Shown here: piece after piece, positions 17,841 to 30,443 of the stretch | Position numbering within the stretch: position 1 is the first letter of the stretch | Layout of the letters: every line of letters starts with the position of its first letter | Notes under the pieces: generated by a model | What the model was told of the DNA's origin: nothing | What the model saw: only the letters and a program-made list of their open reading frames with translations | Database searches by the model: none | From: Trichoplax sp. H2 | Lineage: Eukaryota > Placozoa > Uniplacotomia > Trichoplacea | NCBI GenBank assembly: GCA_003344405.1 | Contig: NOWV01000352.1 | Location: forward strand, 1 to 40,973 | Reading direction: 5' to 3' | DNA: 40,973 nt | Translations under genes and position numbers: made by a program

Positions 17841-17848
17841 TATAAAAT
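17841..17848 (+). promoter_or_regulatory. TATA box of an unassigned transcript
   Basis: TATAAAAT immediately follows the GTAC palindrome cluster. The 12-mer GGCAAGTGGCAA lies at 17889-17900, 48 bp downstream; the same 12-mer lies 55 bp after the LETM1 TATA box. A good splice donor (TTACG followed by GTAAGG) is at 17985, so 17870-17984 could be an untranslated first exon, perhaps spliced to the receptor gene at about 20 kb. No coding frame is evident here. Confidence 0.35.
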
Positions 17849-17984
17849 CTTTTTTGGGCAAATCGGTGAACAAAGGCAAAATAAAACTGGCAAGTGGCAA
17901 CTGATCAGTGTGCTGTGCCGCCGCATCGATTTTGGTATTGCTAAAAAGGAGAGAAAGAATTCTCTGGTTCATCGAAAGTTTACG

Positions 17985-19886
17985 GTAAGGTAAATCACTT
18001 TGCTTTCATTTCAACTTTAGGTTGAAATTGTAATATCAATCGCGTATAGCTTGCTGGCACATAAAAATACTTGAAGGTTGTCGGCTATCTTACGAGGGAC
18101 GATAAAGTGTAGAAGCGTTCCTTTTTGAAAACCCATATTCCAGTGGTATATTTTAATTAACCAACTGTACACTTATGAACTCGTATGAATTATATTGTTG
18201 TACCATATACCCGTGGAGATAAATACAATTAATTCAATTTCCTAATAGCTAAAATAGGTTTTTCTCAAGTGATTGCATTCCATGACGATCAACTGTTGGA
18301 TATTGATAGGACCAAAGTCATGATTTTTATATTGTGATTACATCACCTCTTGTTGTATTTTTACGTATACGGGTATGCGTATTGAATGAAGGGTTAAGCA
18401 ATTCATGCAATGGCTGCACGCTAATCGCTCGAAATTTGTACTGGACGAGTGTACAAATTGCAGTTTACACACACTATACTGTAGAATGGAGTTAAAATAG
18501 GCATCGGCTACTAAAAATGAACTTGACTCTGAATGCCCGTTTTACCAACTGATAGTCTTATCCAGTAAGCTGTTGTTTGTTAACAACAATTATATTACAA
18601 TTATAATTTGAGTGGATATTTTTCGTATTATGAAGTTGTCAACATTGACACTATATTCTGTAATAATGAAGTTTCCCTTACCAACAAACCGACCGTAATC
18701 CTCGCGCACTGATCGTCTCTTCTTAGATTTTCTACCAGGACGTACTACATTATCGACGTTGTGTGAGAAATGTTATGATACTGTACTCCATGTTTGTCTA
18801 ACATAATTATATAATCGAGCATTTCTTCTATGGCTGTAAATTTGACTTGCTACATAGACCGCATATAAGACGAGCTTGGCTAAAAATATACCCTTACGAC
18901 AGCGAAAATTGGAGTAATTAACCTAATGATTACTAGTTAATCAATGATCAATCATGACATTCATTACTGAATGATCCAAGCCACCCGTCATATCTTTGCC
19001 AAGGTATATTATCGTGCGTGCTCTTAATCTCATGGTCTCATGACAGTGTACTTAAAAAGCGTTGAATAGAGTAAGTAGCAGTTTCAACAAACTGAACTAC
19101 TGTAAAAGTAAATACTCTTACTCTCCAGTAGTCGTCATATGTTTGTTGGCACCATTTTGTTATCCATCCCATCAAGTCAACCCACTTGTACACTTTACAG
19201 CGTACGTGAAATATTTCCATCCGCTGGAAAATTGGAGTACTGAGTATGCAATGTAGTCCATGTTTTACTGTATGCGCTATGATTCCCTAATGGAGTCACA
19301 CTTCAGTATACAGTACTGTGCAGTAGCATTGCAAATATTTCTGTTTTTTTTTCCCCTTACAGCACTGGCTCAATATTTCGATCCGCTAGACTAGTGTACT
19401 TAGTGCCGAAGGCAAATCTTGACAACACTGCTAGTAAAGCTATTGAATAGCTTTTTCTTTTACCTCTATGGCCTAAATTGAAAAGTTATTGACTATAAAA
19501 CACGACAACTGCTGCATTACTCTAACTCAGTCCCTGCTTTCGCCATGGCGATTTTAGCACCTGCACAACTCGTGCGCAGTGGATAATCGCCCTAAAAGGG
19601 AGCTACAGTATTTATCCAGTGATCTACAGTGCTGTACTCTAGACTTGTAGGACTGTAGTGCATGACGGTATCGTGCTTCAAACAATACGTTACAGCCAAT
19701 AGAAAGAAAAGGAAGTTGGCGACCGATGGTATGCTAACCACGCGTCAGCAATAACCAACCGTACAGTACAGTCGCCACTGGTCAACCTTTCGTCTTGGAT
19801 CATCGTCTTGCCATCTGTCAGTACTAGTCCAAATTTGTCTCTCATCACTAAATCAACTCGGATTAAGTGCGGCTACTATCGAAGGC
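17985..19886. other. Spacer upstream of the receptor gene
   Basis: No gene recognised. It contains two overlapping 60-64 codon frames near 19.1 kb on opposite strands without motifs, and GTACAGTAC palindromes near 19303 and 19761. It may be an intron of an upstream-initiated receptor transcript, if the promoter at 17841 is real. Confidence 0.35.
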
Positions 19887-19894
19887 TATATAAA
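19887..19894 (+). promoter_or_regulatory. TATA box, putative receptor promoter
   Basis: TATATAAA lies 225 bp upstream of the receptor start codon, with a GTACAGTACAG palindrome about 125 bp further upstream. It is the nearest TATA-like element to the receptor gene. Function is inferred from position. Confidence 0.45.
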
Positions 19895-20111
19895 CAGACA
19901 TTGATGTTTTCGACTGTAGACCATTGAAACTTGTATAACTTGTGTAACGAATGACTGTTGTTTTTCCTCATTTATTAATAAAATCATTTTTTGGGTATGG
20001 ATTACAGGACTTAAGTTGAAAGATTGCTTTTTAAATGAAGCGATAACTGGTCAAGACCAGCGCAGTGTCGCAATAATAGGGCCAAATTGAAAGTGTCAAT
20101 CGCAATACAAG

Positions 20112-21848
20112 ATGGACGCCAATGATAGTAGTGCAACTTTACTGCCAACGACGATAACACATGGCGATAACAACCAACATACGATTAGCGCGGACGATCT
20201 CGAAAATGCTACGAAAGCTGTCTACATCGCAGTCATAATTCCTATATCCTTGTTCCTCAATTTAACTTTAATTCGTGCTCACTATCGTCTAAAATCAGTG
20301 GAAGTATCAGTATTTGGACAGTTTACAATAAATCTAATAATGGCTTGCCTTGTACCCACGGTATTACTATTGCCATTTTTATTCGCTGTCCAAATGAACG
20401 CCGGTTCATGGCCCCTTCAGTGGATAGGTTGTAGGTATGCCACATTTATCCTGAACGTAAGTAATCATGCAATCTATATAACGCTGGCGTTCATGCATAT
20501 GGATCGTTACTTGATTTATTCATTTCCTGATCAGTACCACCTAAGAATGCCTCGAGATCGTGGAGTATTTCTGTGTATTGTAAGTTGGGTAGTTAGCATA
20601 GCTTTTACTATACCTTATGCGTTGACCAATTTCGACTGGGCTCATATTACTCCCTCAAAGAACTTGTCAACAAATGCTACCGATTCATCATTATTTTGCA
20701 ATCAGACTACTACTGAAAGTTGCCATGCCAAGCGCTTAGTGTGTGTCCCTTGGCCTGAAGGTCAAAGTAATTATTTAACATTTGCTATAATTCAAGGACT
20801 AATCTTGTACGGGTTACCTTTGATACTTTTCATTTTCTGTCAAGTTAAAATCGTTCGACATTCTAAAAAGAAATTGAAAAAATCTCAAGGTCGCGGTCAT
20901 CTCAATTCGTTTACAATTCGTCGTCCTTCAAGTCGTCCTAAATTAGAGTCGCCAGTAACAGTGGGCAGGTCATTTCATGTCTTGACTACTATCGAAGGGT
21001 CGTATTTCATATTCTGCTTACCTTACGTCATTATAAGCTTTATTGGCAATTGGATAGCGCCAATACGCGGTCTTCATTCCATTGATGGCTTTATCATTCT
21101 GTTAAATAGCACCTTTTACATCATTACACCTTTATGTATTATTGCGCGCGATCGTTTAATGAGACGTAGATTTAAGCGTGTCCATAAATGCTTATTTGAG
21201 CACATGCAATACAATAAAGCAGTTAAATGGCATCATCATCACAGTCATCATCATCATCATCAGACACAACATCATACTGAAGCGGTTACTTCCGAGACTC
21301 CTCTACAAGCAATGCCAGCGCCAAGTACGGTATATCCTGAAGTAAACCTTACCCAATTAACATCAGTCAATTCGAACCCAGCAGATGAGACACCTGATAT
21401 TGCCACTACTGGAGCGATTATTGTACAAGGCGACGACATTTGTGAGGTTAACCATAGAGATGTTCAAGAAACGATTACCGAAAAAAATCTTCCCACAGCT
21501 TCAACAAGTAAACAAACATCTGGTCGTGGATTCCTTAGTACGATCTCGCCATTAAAAAACTACCTTTCTTTCCGTTCTAATGAACGACGTGCTCATACCG
21601 CAGCAGAAAGTAACGACACTAACAAAGATGCTACTGATATACCTAAAGGATCAATGTTTTTCCATGGACTTCGACCTCCGAAACTTTTTGGTGGTTCAGT
21701 CGGTATTCGATTGCAAGTTGACTCTGCTAACGTAGAGACTGTAGAGCGTTGGAGAACTACACAAATACAAACTGTTGCCGATGGTGACGATTATAGTATT
21801 GCTAGTAGTCAGCACTCGGAAGCACCTCATTCAGCACAACATGTCTAA
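20112..21848 (+). CDS. Intronless rhodopsin-like (class A) GPCR with long His-rich tail
   Basis: Seven-helix plasma-membrane receptor of 578 residues in one exon. Helices lie at about 36-58, 67-92, 107-133, 151-171, 222-248, 287-313 and 324-346. Class A signs are N50 in helix 1, NL in helix 2, W100, C107 at the start of helix 3, an intact DRY at 131-133, W159 in helix 4, P236 in helix 5 and FCLP at 301-304 in helix 6. Sequons at N4, N32, N184, N188 and N197 sit in the N-terminus and second extracellular loop, which also carries C196, C204 and C211. Departures: helix 2 has C79 where Asp2.50 is usual, FCLP replaces CWxP, and helix 7 reads TPLCI instead of NPxxY. The roughly 220-residue tail begins with a basic stretch, then a His cluster at 374-388, and is Ser/Thr-rich, suiting phosphorylation. 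The ligand cannot be told. The first ATG gives a plausible short extracellular N-terminus. Confidence 0.88.
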   Translation: MDANDSSATLLPTTITHGDNNQHTISADDLENATKAVYIAVIIPISLFLNLTLIRAHYRLKSVEVSVFGQFTINLIMACLVPTVLLLPFLFAVQMNAGSWPLQWIGCRYATFILNVSNHAIYITLAFMHMDRYLIYSFPDQYHLRMPRDRGVFLCIVSWVVSIAFTIPYALTNFDWAHITPSKNLSTNATDSSLFCNQTTTESCHAKRLVCVPWPEGQSNYLTFAIIQGLILYGLPLILFIFCQVKIVRHSKKKLKKSQGRGHLNSFTIRRPSSRPKLESPVTVGRSFHVLTTIEGSYFIFCLPYVIISFIGNWIAPIRGLHSIDGFIILLNSTFYIITPLCIIARDRLMRRRFKRVHKCLFEHMQYNKAVKWHHHHSHHHHHQTQHHTEAVTSETPLQAMPAPSTVYPEVNLTQLTSVNSNPADETPDIATTGAIIVQGDDICEVNHRDVQETITEKNLPTASTSKQTSGRGFLSTISPLKNYLSFRSNERRAHTAAESNDTNKDATDIPKGSMFFHGLRPPKLFGGSVGIRLQVDSANVETVERWRTTQIQTVADGDDYSIASSQHSEAPHSAQHV

Positions 21849-24205
21849 TCAACTGATACACGGCTGATAATTTAGATTGATATCACCCATTGTGTTATAT
21901 ACCGGCTATTAGATGTATATTGGCTGTGTTAGGAATATTAGTGATGTTTTCACTATAGAATGCGTATCTATTGATACCGTACTTGTAGTAACATTCGCTT
22001 ATCCGTATATGATACGCCCTGATTATGTACGTAAATAACGACAAACACTGTTCTTAAAGAACTTATAAGGTTATAACTATAATCTACTACCGTTAGTTAC
22101 TAATTTGTTACCTACTATCCAAATTGGCGCAAGTTAGATGCGCTTTCTTCAAATTTTATTAAATGGATTTGTATCAATACTTGTGTATCCGTTCGTATTT
22201 AAACTATGCATATATTTGCACCTTTTTACCATGAAACTTAAAATTGAACTCTTTGTGTATAATACTACGAATATGATATTACAAGTTTATGTTATGTTAT
22301 AAAACTTCATAGCGTTTCCTGATCCTTTTGTTCGTAAATCTTGTACAGTGCTTTAATTCATCATACTAAAGATTGCTCTGTGACAGTGCTCACAGTTATG
22401 TTCATGTTATGAACATATCAGACTGGTATTGGTATTATTGTGTAAGTTAATTATATGAAGTAAAACCTATCTCCGAAATTGGACCTGTACTATCTTCCAC
22501 AGCATTACATTTACTCTATATAACCGTACATGTTTACGAATATGAAAAATTTCATCGCTATGTTGGTTCAAGAAGTTAAATAAGAGTCTTGTCAATGTAA
22601 TATATACTCTTTTGTCATTTATTTCAGGCATGTCTAGATGCACTATGGCTTCGTATATTTGCCTGATAATGGTTTACTAAAGTTAACGCTTTGATGACAA
22701 CTAAAATATTTGCGCTTGCTTTTGAACTACTGTATCATAAAATTGATTGGATAATACTGTATAAGCCTATTGCAATATTAATCATGGTATTTCTATTTAG
22801 ATTACGATAATAATACAGTGTCTATCATAGAAGAAATCTATTGTAATACAGTACGCTATATTTTAAGGTTATATAGGCATCCATTATGTCTTTTAATTTA
22901 CCAATTTACTTATATTCCTACTCCGCTTCGCCGCCATTTTGTTCTATATCGAATACTTTATTCTTTGCTGCTGCTGGCAAGGATTCGAAATACGAGCATA
23001 TTCCAATGATTGACACATTATGTGTTTTATTTTATAACCATCACATCTTTGAGAATCATTACGATTAAATAAAACTTAAGGTGAAATTTATTCGAAAATT
23101 CCGTACGAACCTTCTGATAAAACAACGGACTCCTGAGATGATCGATTTCTTAAATAATTGTCAAAAATTCGATTTTAGACAACTGTTCACAGTTGCGAAA
23201 TTAGAAAACTAAAATAAAGAAATTGCATGATCTTACGCTGGCTTAATGAATACTACATATAACCTTCGAGAAGATTATTTTATTAGCTAAGTATCAAATG
23301 ATATTCTTTCTTTAAAGGTAGGTTACTAGGATAACGACCATTACAATGTTTTATAAAAGAATACTTTCATCAGATTACTTGCTAACAAAAACTGCGTAAG
23401 TAAATCATACGTTATCCGTGGCAGACAATGATAGTTGATACAAGTATCAATACAAATGACGGAATATTACAATTGAAAATCTTGAAAATTCTTCAAAACT
23501 ATGTCATAGCTTACACTTTCGCTCTTAATAAAAATAGCTATTAACAGGCAGATAAGATTAAATGTTGAAAAACAATATCATCACTTTTCAAAGTAATTTT
23601 TCTCTATAAAATTGTCCTGACCACATTGTAATGTGATTAATAATATTGACAGTTGACAACATAGGCGTATTAGTTGTGTTAACTTTTACAGTGATACCTA
23701 GTATTATAGCTAACAAAGGTGAAAGAATTTTAGGTAGCAATTTAAATTTTTAGTAACAGGAAATTATGTGGCTTTTTCATATAGATTCTCACAGTTATAC
23801 GTGGGCAGATTGACAAATCAGAAATAAAATACTGGTTATAAGTTCATCGAAATTAATTACATATAGGGACAGATTTAAGCAACTCTCCTACTGGCATTAT
23901 AAAATATATTATATTAATTTAGTACAAATTAAATATAGGAACTTACATCACTATAGCCGGCATAAGAACACGCCAGCATAGAATCTATTCTTTCTTATTA
24001 TAGAAGATTATAGAGTCTTGATTAATTATATACGATTATACGTTATATTAATAATACAATAATGCTATTGCTATTAACAATGTTATTGTTTTATTGCTGT
24101 TTTAAAATATTTTTAAATTATCTAATTTAATTGTTAGGCTAAACAAATGATTGATTTATACAGTTTATCACAAGATTGCTGATACTTTAGAGAGGATCCA
24201 ATTTA
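21849..24205. other. Intergenic region after the receptor gene
   Basis: About 2.4 kb of AT-rich DNA between the receptor stop codon and the convergent GBP-like gene. It should include both 3' untranslated regions. A small hairpin, TATGTTCAT-GTT-ATGAACATA, lies at 22397-22417. Two overlapping 60-63 codon frames near 22.9 kb have no motif. No gene recognised. Confidence 0.5.
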
Positions 24206-27200
24206 TTAACCACAATCTTGCTCTTGGACAGGATTAATATCCTCATTCGAGGATGACTCAGCGGTATGCGAAATTGTTGCCCAAGATTTTCTTCGTTGAT
24301 TGAGTGTATCTCGATCAGCCTCAGATAGTTTGGACCTAACTTCATCCAATTCTAATTGCAATTTTAGTGAATTAGCCTTTTCCAGACTCAAAGACTTCTT
24401 TAACTTTACATTTTCCATATATAATTGATTAACTTCTGTACGCTCCTTAGCTTGATGATTTGCCGTTTTTTTCTTACAGTTAGCATCTGATTTCAGTTGC
24501 CAACTTGAATGTAGTGCTTCTAATTTTTTCTCCGTCCGCTCGCGGGATCGTTCGATTATCCCATTACATTTTGACGATCGTAGTGTTTTAAAGTAATGAC
24601 TCGCCACCTTCGTTAATGCAGCTTTTAGTTTTTTTAGTTGCTCAGCCGGTATATTGTTAGTACCAAAATGATCCTATTTAATTGTTGTAGGGATCAATTG
24701 CAATTAGCAACACAGAATCGTAAACTACCATGAGGCCGTTGATTAAGAATGGGTTACTCGTAGCATGAAGTAAATGTTATAATAAGCAATATCAGCTACT
24801 ATTTAGTACCTCCATATATTTTGCGTGTTTTTCATAGTCCATAACAACCGAATCTAATCCATATTCACATAATGTTTTGACAATTCCCTAACGAAATTAT
24901 TACGAAGATTTACTCAAGGTTACCAGCAATAAATTCAAGACGGTAATACTGAATTACTGATAAGACTAGTTATTAAATCGATATTACTAAGTTATTACTA
25001 CTGTACCTCATATAGTAACTCTGGCGTTGGCAGTTTCCCACTTTGAAATAAATTAGCCATAACCTATCGAAAGAATTTTGCAATCGTTAAACTTATCGAC
25101 AAATTGAAATTCATACCCATTAATTGCTAGATTGGTATATTTAACCTTAATATCTCATCGTTAAATGAATAATGAAAACCATTTAAGTCAAATTTTATAG
25201 CTACGGTGAGAATAAAGAGAGTATTTTAATGAATTAATTTTACCTTGATAATATCAGCCAACTGATAACAATTTATTTTTATTCGGAAAAACGATTTTTG
25301 AATAAAATTTTCAGGGGCAAGAAAAGTAGAGCAAAACTCGTCTATAGATATGGCGAACGGGTGATTTTCGTCTGAACGCAGCATAATAAAGTCGAGTATC
25401 AGTCGTATAATTGGAATATAGAAATCAAATAGCAAAATAGCTCTAATACCTAAGACTTTCACCGCACTGATTGGAGTTAACCGACGACCAGCCGTAGGAT
25501 GTGGGAAAAGATATGACTGAACTTTGCAGTAATGAGAATTGAGAACCGGCATCATAACTTGAGAATTCTATTGAAGATACGTACTGTTAAATTCATAATC
25601 TACCTTGTTTATCGTTTTCTATATTATTAGATCAAAATTTTAAGCGAAAAGTTTTTGAATTAACTACAGAATTGTCATAGAGCGATTTTTAACTGTTAAG
25701 ATAAGCAGAAGCTATCGAGCTATGGTACAGTGGTATTACAAAGTTATCGAAGGTAATAGAACATTTAATAGAATTAATTAATAAATACAAGTATTACTTG
25801 ATCAAAGTGGTGCATTTGATAATTTTCTACTTGGCCTAATTCTTTTTTCTTCACTTTTGCGTCTCGAATAATTACAGCAACGTCCTAGTAAGTCAAAACA
25901 AATGGTTCTTGTAAACAACAGTTTCCTCCAATAACTTTACAATAGCGAGATTTAAAAATCTCACTAGCTTACTTGTAATAATTTGGTATGACTTTTATCC
26001 GTTGCATAATTTAGATATTCTTCCAACACCTAGTTATTACAACGATAAGATGGTGATCACATAAAATTGTCTGTTGTGTAAATATAATGCAAAACTGCTA
26101 GAATAGTAGTAAATTTAATAAGATTAAAACAATCTTGAAATCTTTAAGGGAAAGTTTGTTACTATGACTGCTACATTTCGACAGTAGGATCATTAATCAT
26201 AAACTGGAATATACAAAATTACCTTCAGCATTCTTATTTCATCATCTTGACATTCCGTGCGAAAGTTTAAAATCTATAGAAAAAAAGTATAGAACTGAAG
26301 ACGTGGTAAAGAACTGTATATGTATACTATTATTTATTGTTCATATTTTGAACGAATCGGCTTACTATAAATTATGACTAATTGTAACTGTGATAATGAA
26401 GGTTATTACGACTTGAGTCTCTAAGCAAAAATATTGCAACAGGTAATAACCTGTCATCATTAACTAGGCTAAATGACAGTAATCAAATAAGTTCAATCTT
26501 GAATTAGAACCTAATCTAAGGTAATCACACAATACCATTATTGTTATTTAAAGACAAATTATTTTTCAATTTAAACTCTTGTAAAGTTATTAGACTAGGC
26601 AAAGTAAGTGGATATATATGTATCAAAGTTTGGCAGTATTTTATTATAACTGGCCATTTTTCGATGCGTACGAGTTACACTAGAGTAAAAAGCGTTTTAT
26701 CGAACCTGCTTTGACGATAAAATGGATGTTAGGATATATATGATATTGTCATAGTTAAATTCTCCAGCTATGGAGCCATCTGTATCTAACAAGACAACAG
26801 CAACCTATAATTTGCAAAAAATTTCATCCAAGAATTAATTAATTTATGAAATCATAACGGGCTTATTGGATGTTTGTTGCTCCTTTTAGATTCTAAGCAT
26901 AATGACTAGGAAGATAAGAAATTCAGTATGGTGTGAAAATATGAGTAGAAGTAAAATTTCAATTCCTACTTTAATACTGTATTTTCGTTTAATTGTCTAG
27001 TTATATAGTGATACAGTATTAACTTGATGCAATAGATTTATAGATTGCAGTCTATAAAATTTTCTATAGATAGCTCATTTCTTTTTACCTTTTGACCTTT
27101 CGCATTTTGACACAATATGGGCTCTCTTAAAGTATATATACCTTTGGTGTCACTTAAGTCAGAATGATACCAGCCAAATTGGCTCTGTATATTGCGAAAA

Positions 27201-28256
27201 TTGGCGGCAGTTAACCAGCGAGGCTCAGAGCTAAGGAATTGTAATAATTTACCAATAGTACTGAGCTCTTGCATTTTCTTTACCTATCGAATTTTATGTG
27301 ACAATGATGTTAATAATAACCTTAAGGAATCTTTACGGTTGGAATGAAATCATATATTTGTTTTTATATAAATTAAAAACTACAATAGATGAAAAATATG
27401 TACAGCACTGTCGTGAACAAACACAAAACGTCAAGAATAAAGTATCCAATTTTAAGAATAGTCTTATTATTAATTGATTCCCAACTATGTTCCAATACCA
27501 TCGAATATTTAGTCTAAATTGATTGAAAGTAAGCGATCAGAAATAAGGTATGATCTCCATTACTATGTGATAGCGGTGAGATAGAGTATGGCTACACAAT
27601 GTTATTCTCTTATAACTTTTCAGAATGATCACAATAAGTAAAAGTTTCAGTAAAATTGTATCATCTGACTAAACAGAACTCATTAGCAACAGTATAAAAG
27701 CGAAATATAAGTTATTGCCTCTGCTACTAGACTTTAATAGCTATAGTATTACTAAAAGTAATTGTATTATAGCTTTTTAGTATAACTAGGCTATAAAGTT
27801 ATAATAAATAGTACAACGTGACTCAAAGAACGAAAGATTAGAAATAAATAATTGCTTGCATTATTGGAGTAGAATATCTTTTAAATTGTTCTCACTCTTT
27901 TCAATATGACTGCAGTATTCAAGATTGTAGTTAAATTATGTAACTGAGTAGAGTATAGAATTAGGGAGTTGAGATCCTTCTGGAAGGAATGAAAGATTAA
28001 TAAAGAAATTTCTATCTTCATTACTAAACTTCGGTATAATATTCTTTTATCATTCTGTATTTATAATTTACCTTTTCTAATAGATATAATCGTATTACAT
28101 TCATTAAGAATGATTTGCCAGCACGATGTTGGCCAAGTATTCCAACAACCACGACATGGGTATTTTTGAATTCTGGTCTTTTCAAGACATGATCGATATT
28201 TTTCTCGTGCACCTTAACTTGACCTGTTTTCCGTTCGACCGTTATTAATGGTACGG
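24206..28256 (-). CDS. GBP/atlastin-like GTPase with C-terminal coiled coil (5' partial)
   Basis: Large GTPase with a GB1/RHD3-type G domain. Exons in transcript order: 28256-28072, 27283-27089, 26804-26706, 26273-26223, 26029-25973, 25884-25798, 25567-25244, 25063-25007, 24887-24810, 24673-24206, about 533 residues in one frame. All G motifs are present: P-loop GQHRAGKSFLMN (including the Arg that acts as arginine finger in GBPs and atlastins), switch Thr in SDTKGIYTLREPI, DxxG as LLDTDGS, and the family-typical RD as AVIIRDA. A helical middle domain follows (SYLFPHPTAGRRLTPIS, LFQSGKLPTPELLYE). The last exon is a 155-residue charged coiled coil ending DINPVQEQDCG. No transmembrane pair is seen, so it is unlikely to be a true membrane-fusing atlastin and may be soluble like GBPs. 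The first coding exon is missing: 28256 starts in phase 1 after an acceptor AG, and no convincing ATG exon was found upstream. Confidence 0.85.
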
Positions 28257-29480
28257 CTAGATGGAAGTAAAAAGAAATTATATTCTATTCAATAAATCAG
28301 CTGCGCTACAAATCTATTTTTAATCGTAAAATCTTTTCAACAAAATATTGCTGTACATCTATTTTTGCTCATTTATCAGCAATTTGTTTCTCAATGACCT
28401 CTTATAAAGTGATAAAAGTGCTCAAGGTAATCAAAACTGTATCGACAGGGGCTAATGTTAGTGTTGGTTTGATCAGCAGACGCTGACGTCCTTAGATAGA
28501 AAGTAATATCGTTTTAATAGACCTTTAATTGATTCTATACACGTATATACGTATGCTACAGCTAAATTCTTCATTCTAGTTATTATACACCATAGCCGGC
28601 TAATATGCTTTAATATAAGTATAGGAGATTGATTGATTATATTGCGAAAGAGGTGATACGAAGAATGAATGGATCGATGCTCTGATTATTTAATAATCAT
28701 GTCTTCCTTGAGCGATATCATCTATTCTGAGATCTTTTGGATAACAGAATGTGCAATTTCATTTATTAAGAAGGCAGCCTAAAAAAGATTATGTGCTCCT
28801 AACACTCTGGCAAACCATCTATATGGAATGAATAGAACATGGTAGGAAAGCTGAAGGGAATTGAAATTGTAGTCAAGTAGAGTTCTAGTATTCGCTTAGC
28901 AAAGTATATATTCTTTGCTAGTATGTAATGCCACTTCTATAGACGTTTGTTTACAGTCGATACTTTACCATGGTATTGGATGTCCATTGATGTTGGACGA
29001 ACATTTTCTGTAGGACCGTTTTATTTTAATGGTATGACTAATCGCAAATTTAAGTTTAAAAAATTATCGTTTAATAATTATATATAATCAACTTGCACCA
29101 TAGCTACATTATTATCGGTTATTAGATTAAATTAATGTTTAATATTTATTTCTGCAAGACTGTAATCACTGATTTCATGCCTTTTAAAATCAATGGTGGC
29201 TCGAATGAGTAGCCGTTTGGATGGTAATGAAAAAAGCTCAAGGGAGCTAGAAATGGTATCGCTCGCTGTAAAGTACCGTCAGTTCCTAGTATTCTATATT
29301 CGATTATAGGCCGGCATTTCCCACTGTATTACAGGTAATTTTATATTATTAACTAGACAGCTCAAATCGGGATTGGTCAAGATCAGTATTCAAAAATATA
29401 GCTATTTACAGCACATAAACAGGCATGGTTTTTGTAGGATACGGTACTAATGGTTGTTTAGATGTAGTTATAGATCTTCT
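28257..29480. other. Upstream flank of the GBP-like gene
   Basis: This stretch should contain the missing first exon and promoter of the GBP-like GTPase on the minus strand. I could not place it with confidence. A 38-codon plus-strand frame at 29193-29309 looks mildly protein-like but has no recognisable motif. Confidence 0.35.
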
Positions 29481-30423
29481 GTTACTATGGAGAACGTTGA
29501 ATAAGCTCGAGATTGATTTTGTTTCGTGTTTTCTTCTTTATATGTATTTTGGTATAGACATAGAAATAATTTTGCTTTCTTCCCCATTAGATAACTATTG
29601 CTAATTAAGGGCACCTGGAGTCAAGGGCACCTAGAGAACGTTGAATAAGCTCGAGATTGATTTTATTTCGTATTTTCTTCTTTATATGCATTTTGGTATA
29701 GATGTTATGTTGACATAGAAATAATTTTGCTTTCTTCCCCACTAGATAACTATTGTTAATTAAGGGCACCTGGAGACAAGGGTACCTGGAGAACGTTGAA
29801 TAAGCTCGAGATTGATTTTGTTTCGTGTTTTCTTCTTTATATGCATTTTGGTAAATACATGGAACTAATTTTGCATTCTTTCCCACTAGATAACTATTGC
29901 TAATTAAGGGTACCTGGAGAACGTTGAATAGCTCGAGATTGATTTTATTTCTTCTTTTCTTCTTTATATGCATTTTGGTATAGACATGTAACTAATTTTG
30001 CATTCTTTCCCACTAGATAACTATTGCTAATTAAGGGCACCTGGAGAACGTTGAATAAGCTCGAGATTGATTTGACTTCGCATTTTCTTCTTTATATACA
30101 TTTTGGTATAGACATGGAACTAATTTTGCATTCTTTCCCACTAGATAACTATTATTAATTAATAAGGGGTACCTGGAGAACGTTGAATAAGCTCGAGATT
30201 GATTTTACTTCGTTATATGTATTTTGGTATCTATAACATAGACATGGAACTAATTTTGCATTCTTTCCTACTGGATTACTATTTCAAATGAAGGGTATAT
30301 GAAGAATGTTAAATAAGCTGGAGATTGATTTTATTTCGCATTTCCTGCAAGGAGAGAGAGAGTACAGTAACATTCTTCCAAGCCATTGCTTCTATAGGGT
30401 CTGTATGGAAATAGCAATTTAAT
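29480..30423. repeat. Tandem array of about 130 bp units, left part
   Basis: The unit contains GAGAACGTTGAATAAGCTCG, then GATTGATTTTATTTCG, TTTTCTTCTTTATATGCATT, CATGGAACTAATTTTGC and CCCACTAGATAACTATTGC. Units begin near 29489, 29633, 29789, 29916, 30044 and 30176, with spacings of 127-156 bp. A divergent unit (TGAAGAATGTTAAATAAGCTGG) closes this part at about 30297. The array runs into a block of Ns. Long frames here are repeat translations, not genes. Confidence 0.9.
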
Positions 30424-30443
30424 NNNNNNNNNNNNNNNNNNNN
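30424..30443. other. Assembly gap (20 N)
   Basis: Twenty undetermined bases inside the tandem array. The sequence on the left (about 30287-30423) is nearly repeated to the right (about 30847-30998), so the gap size is probably arbitrary. Confidence 0.98.

Noticed and set aside
29605-29973. 122-codon minus-strand frame
   Set aside because: It is a direct translation of the tandem unit (the peptide itself repeats) with no independent motif.
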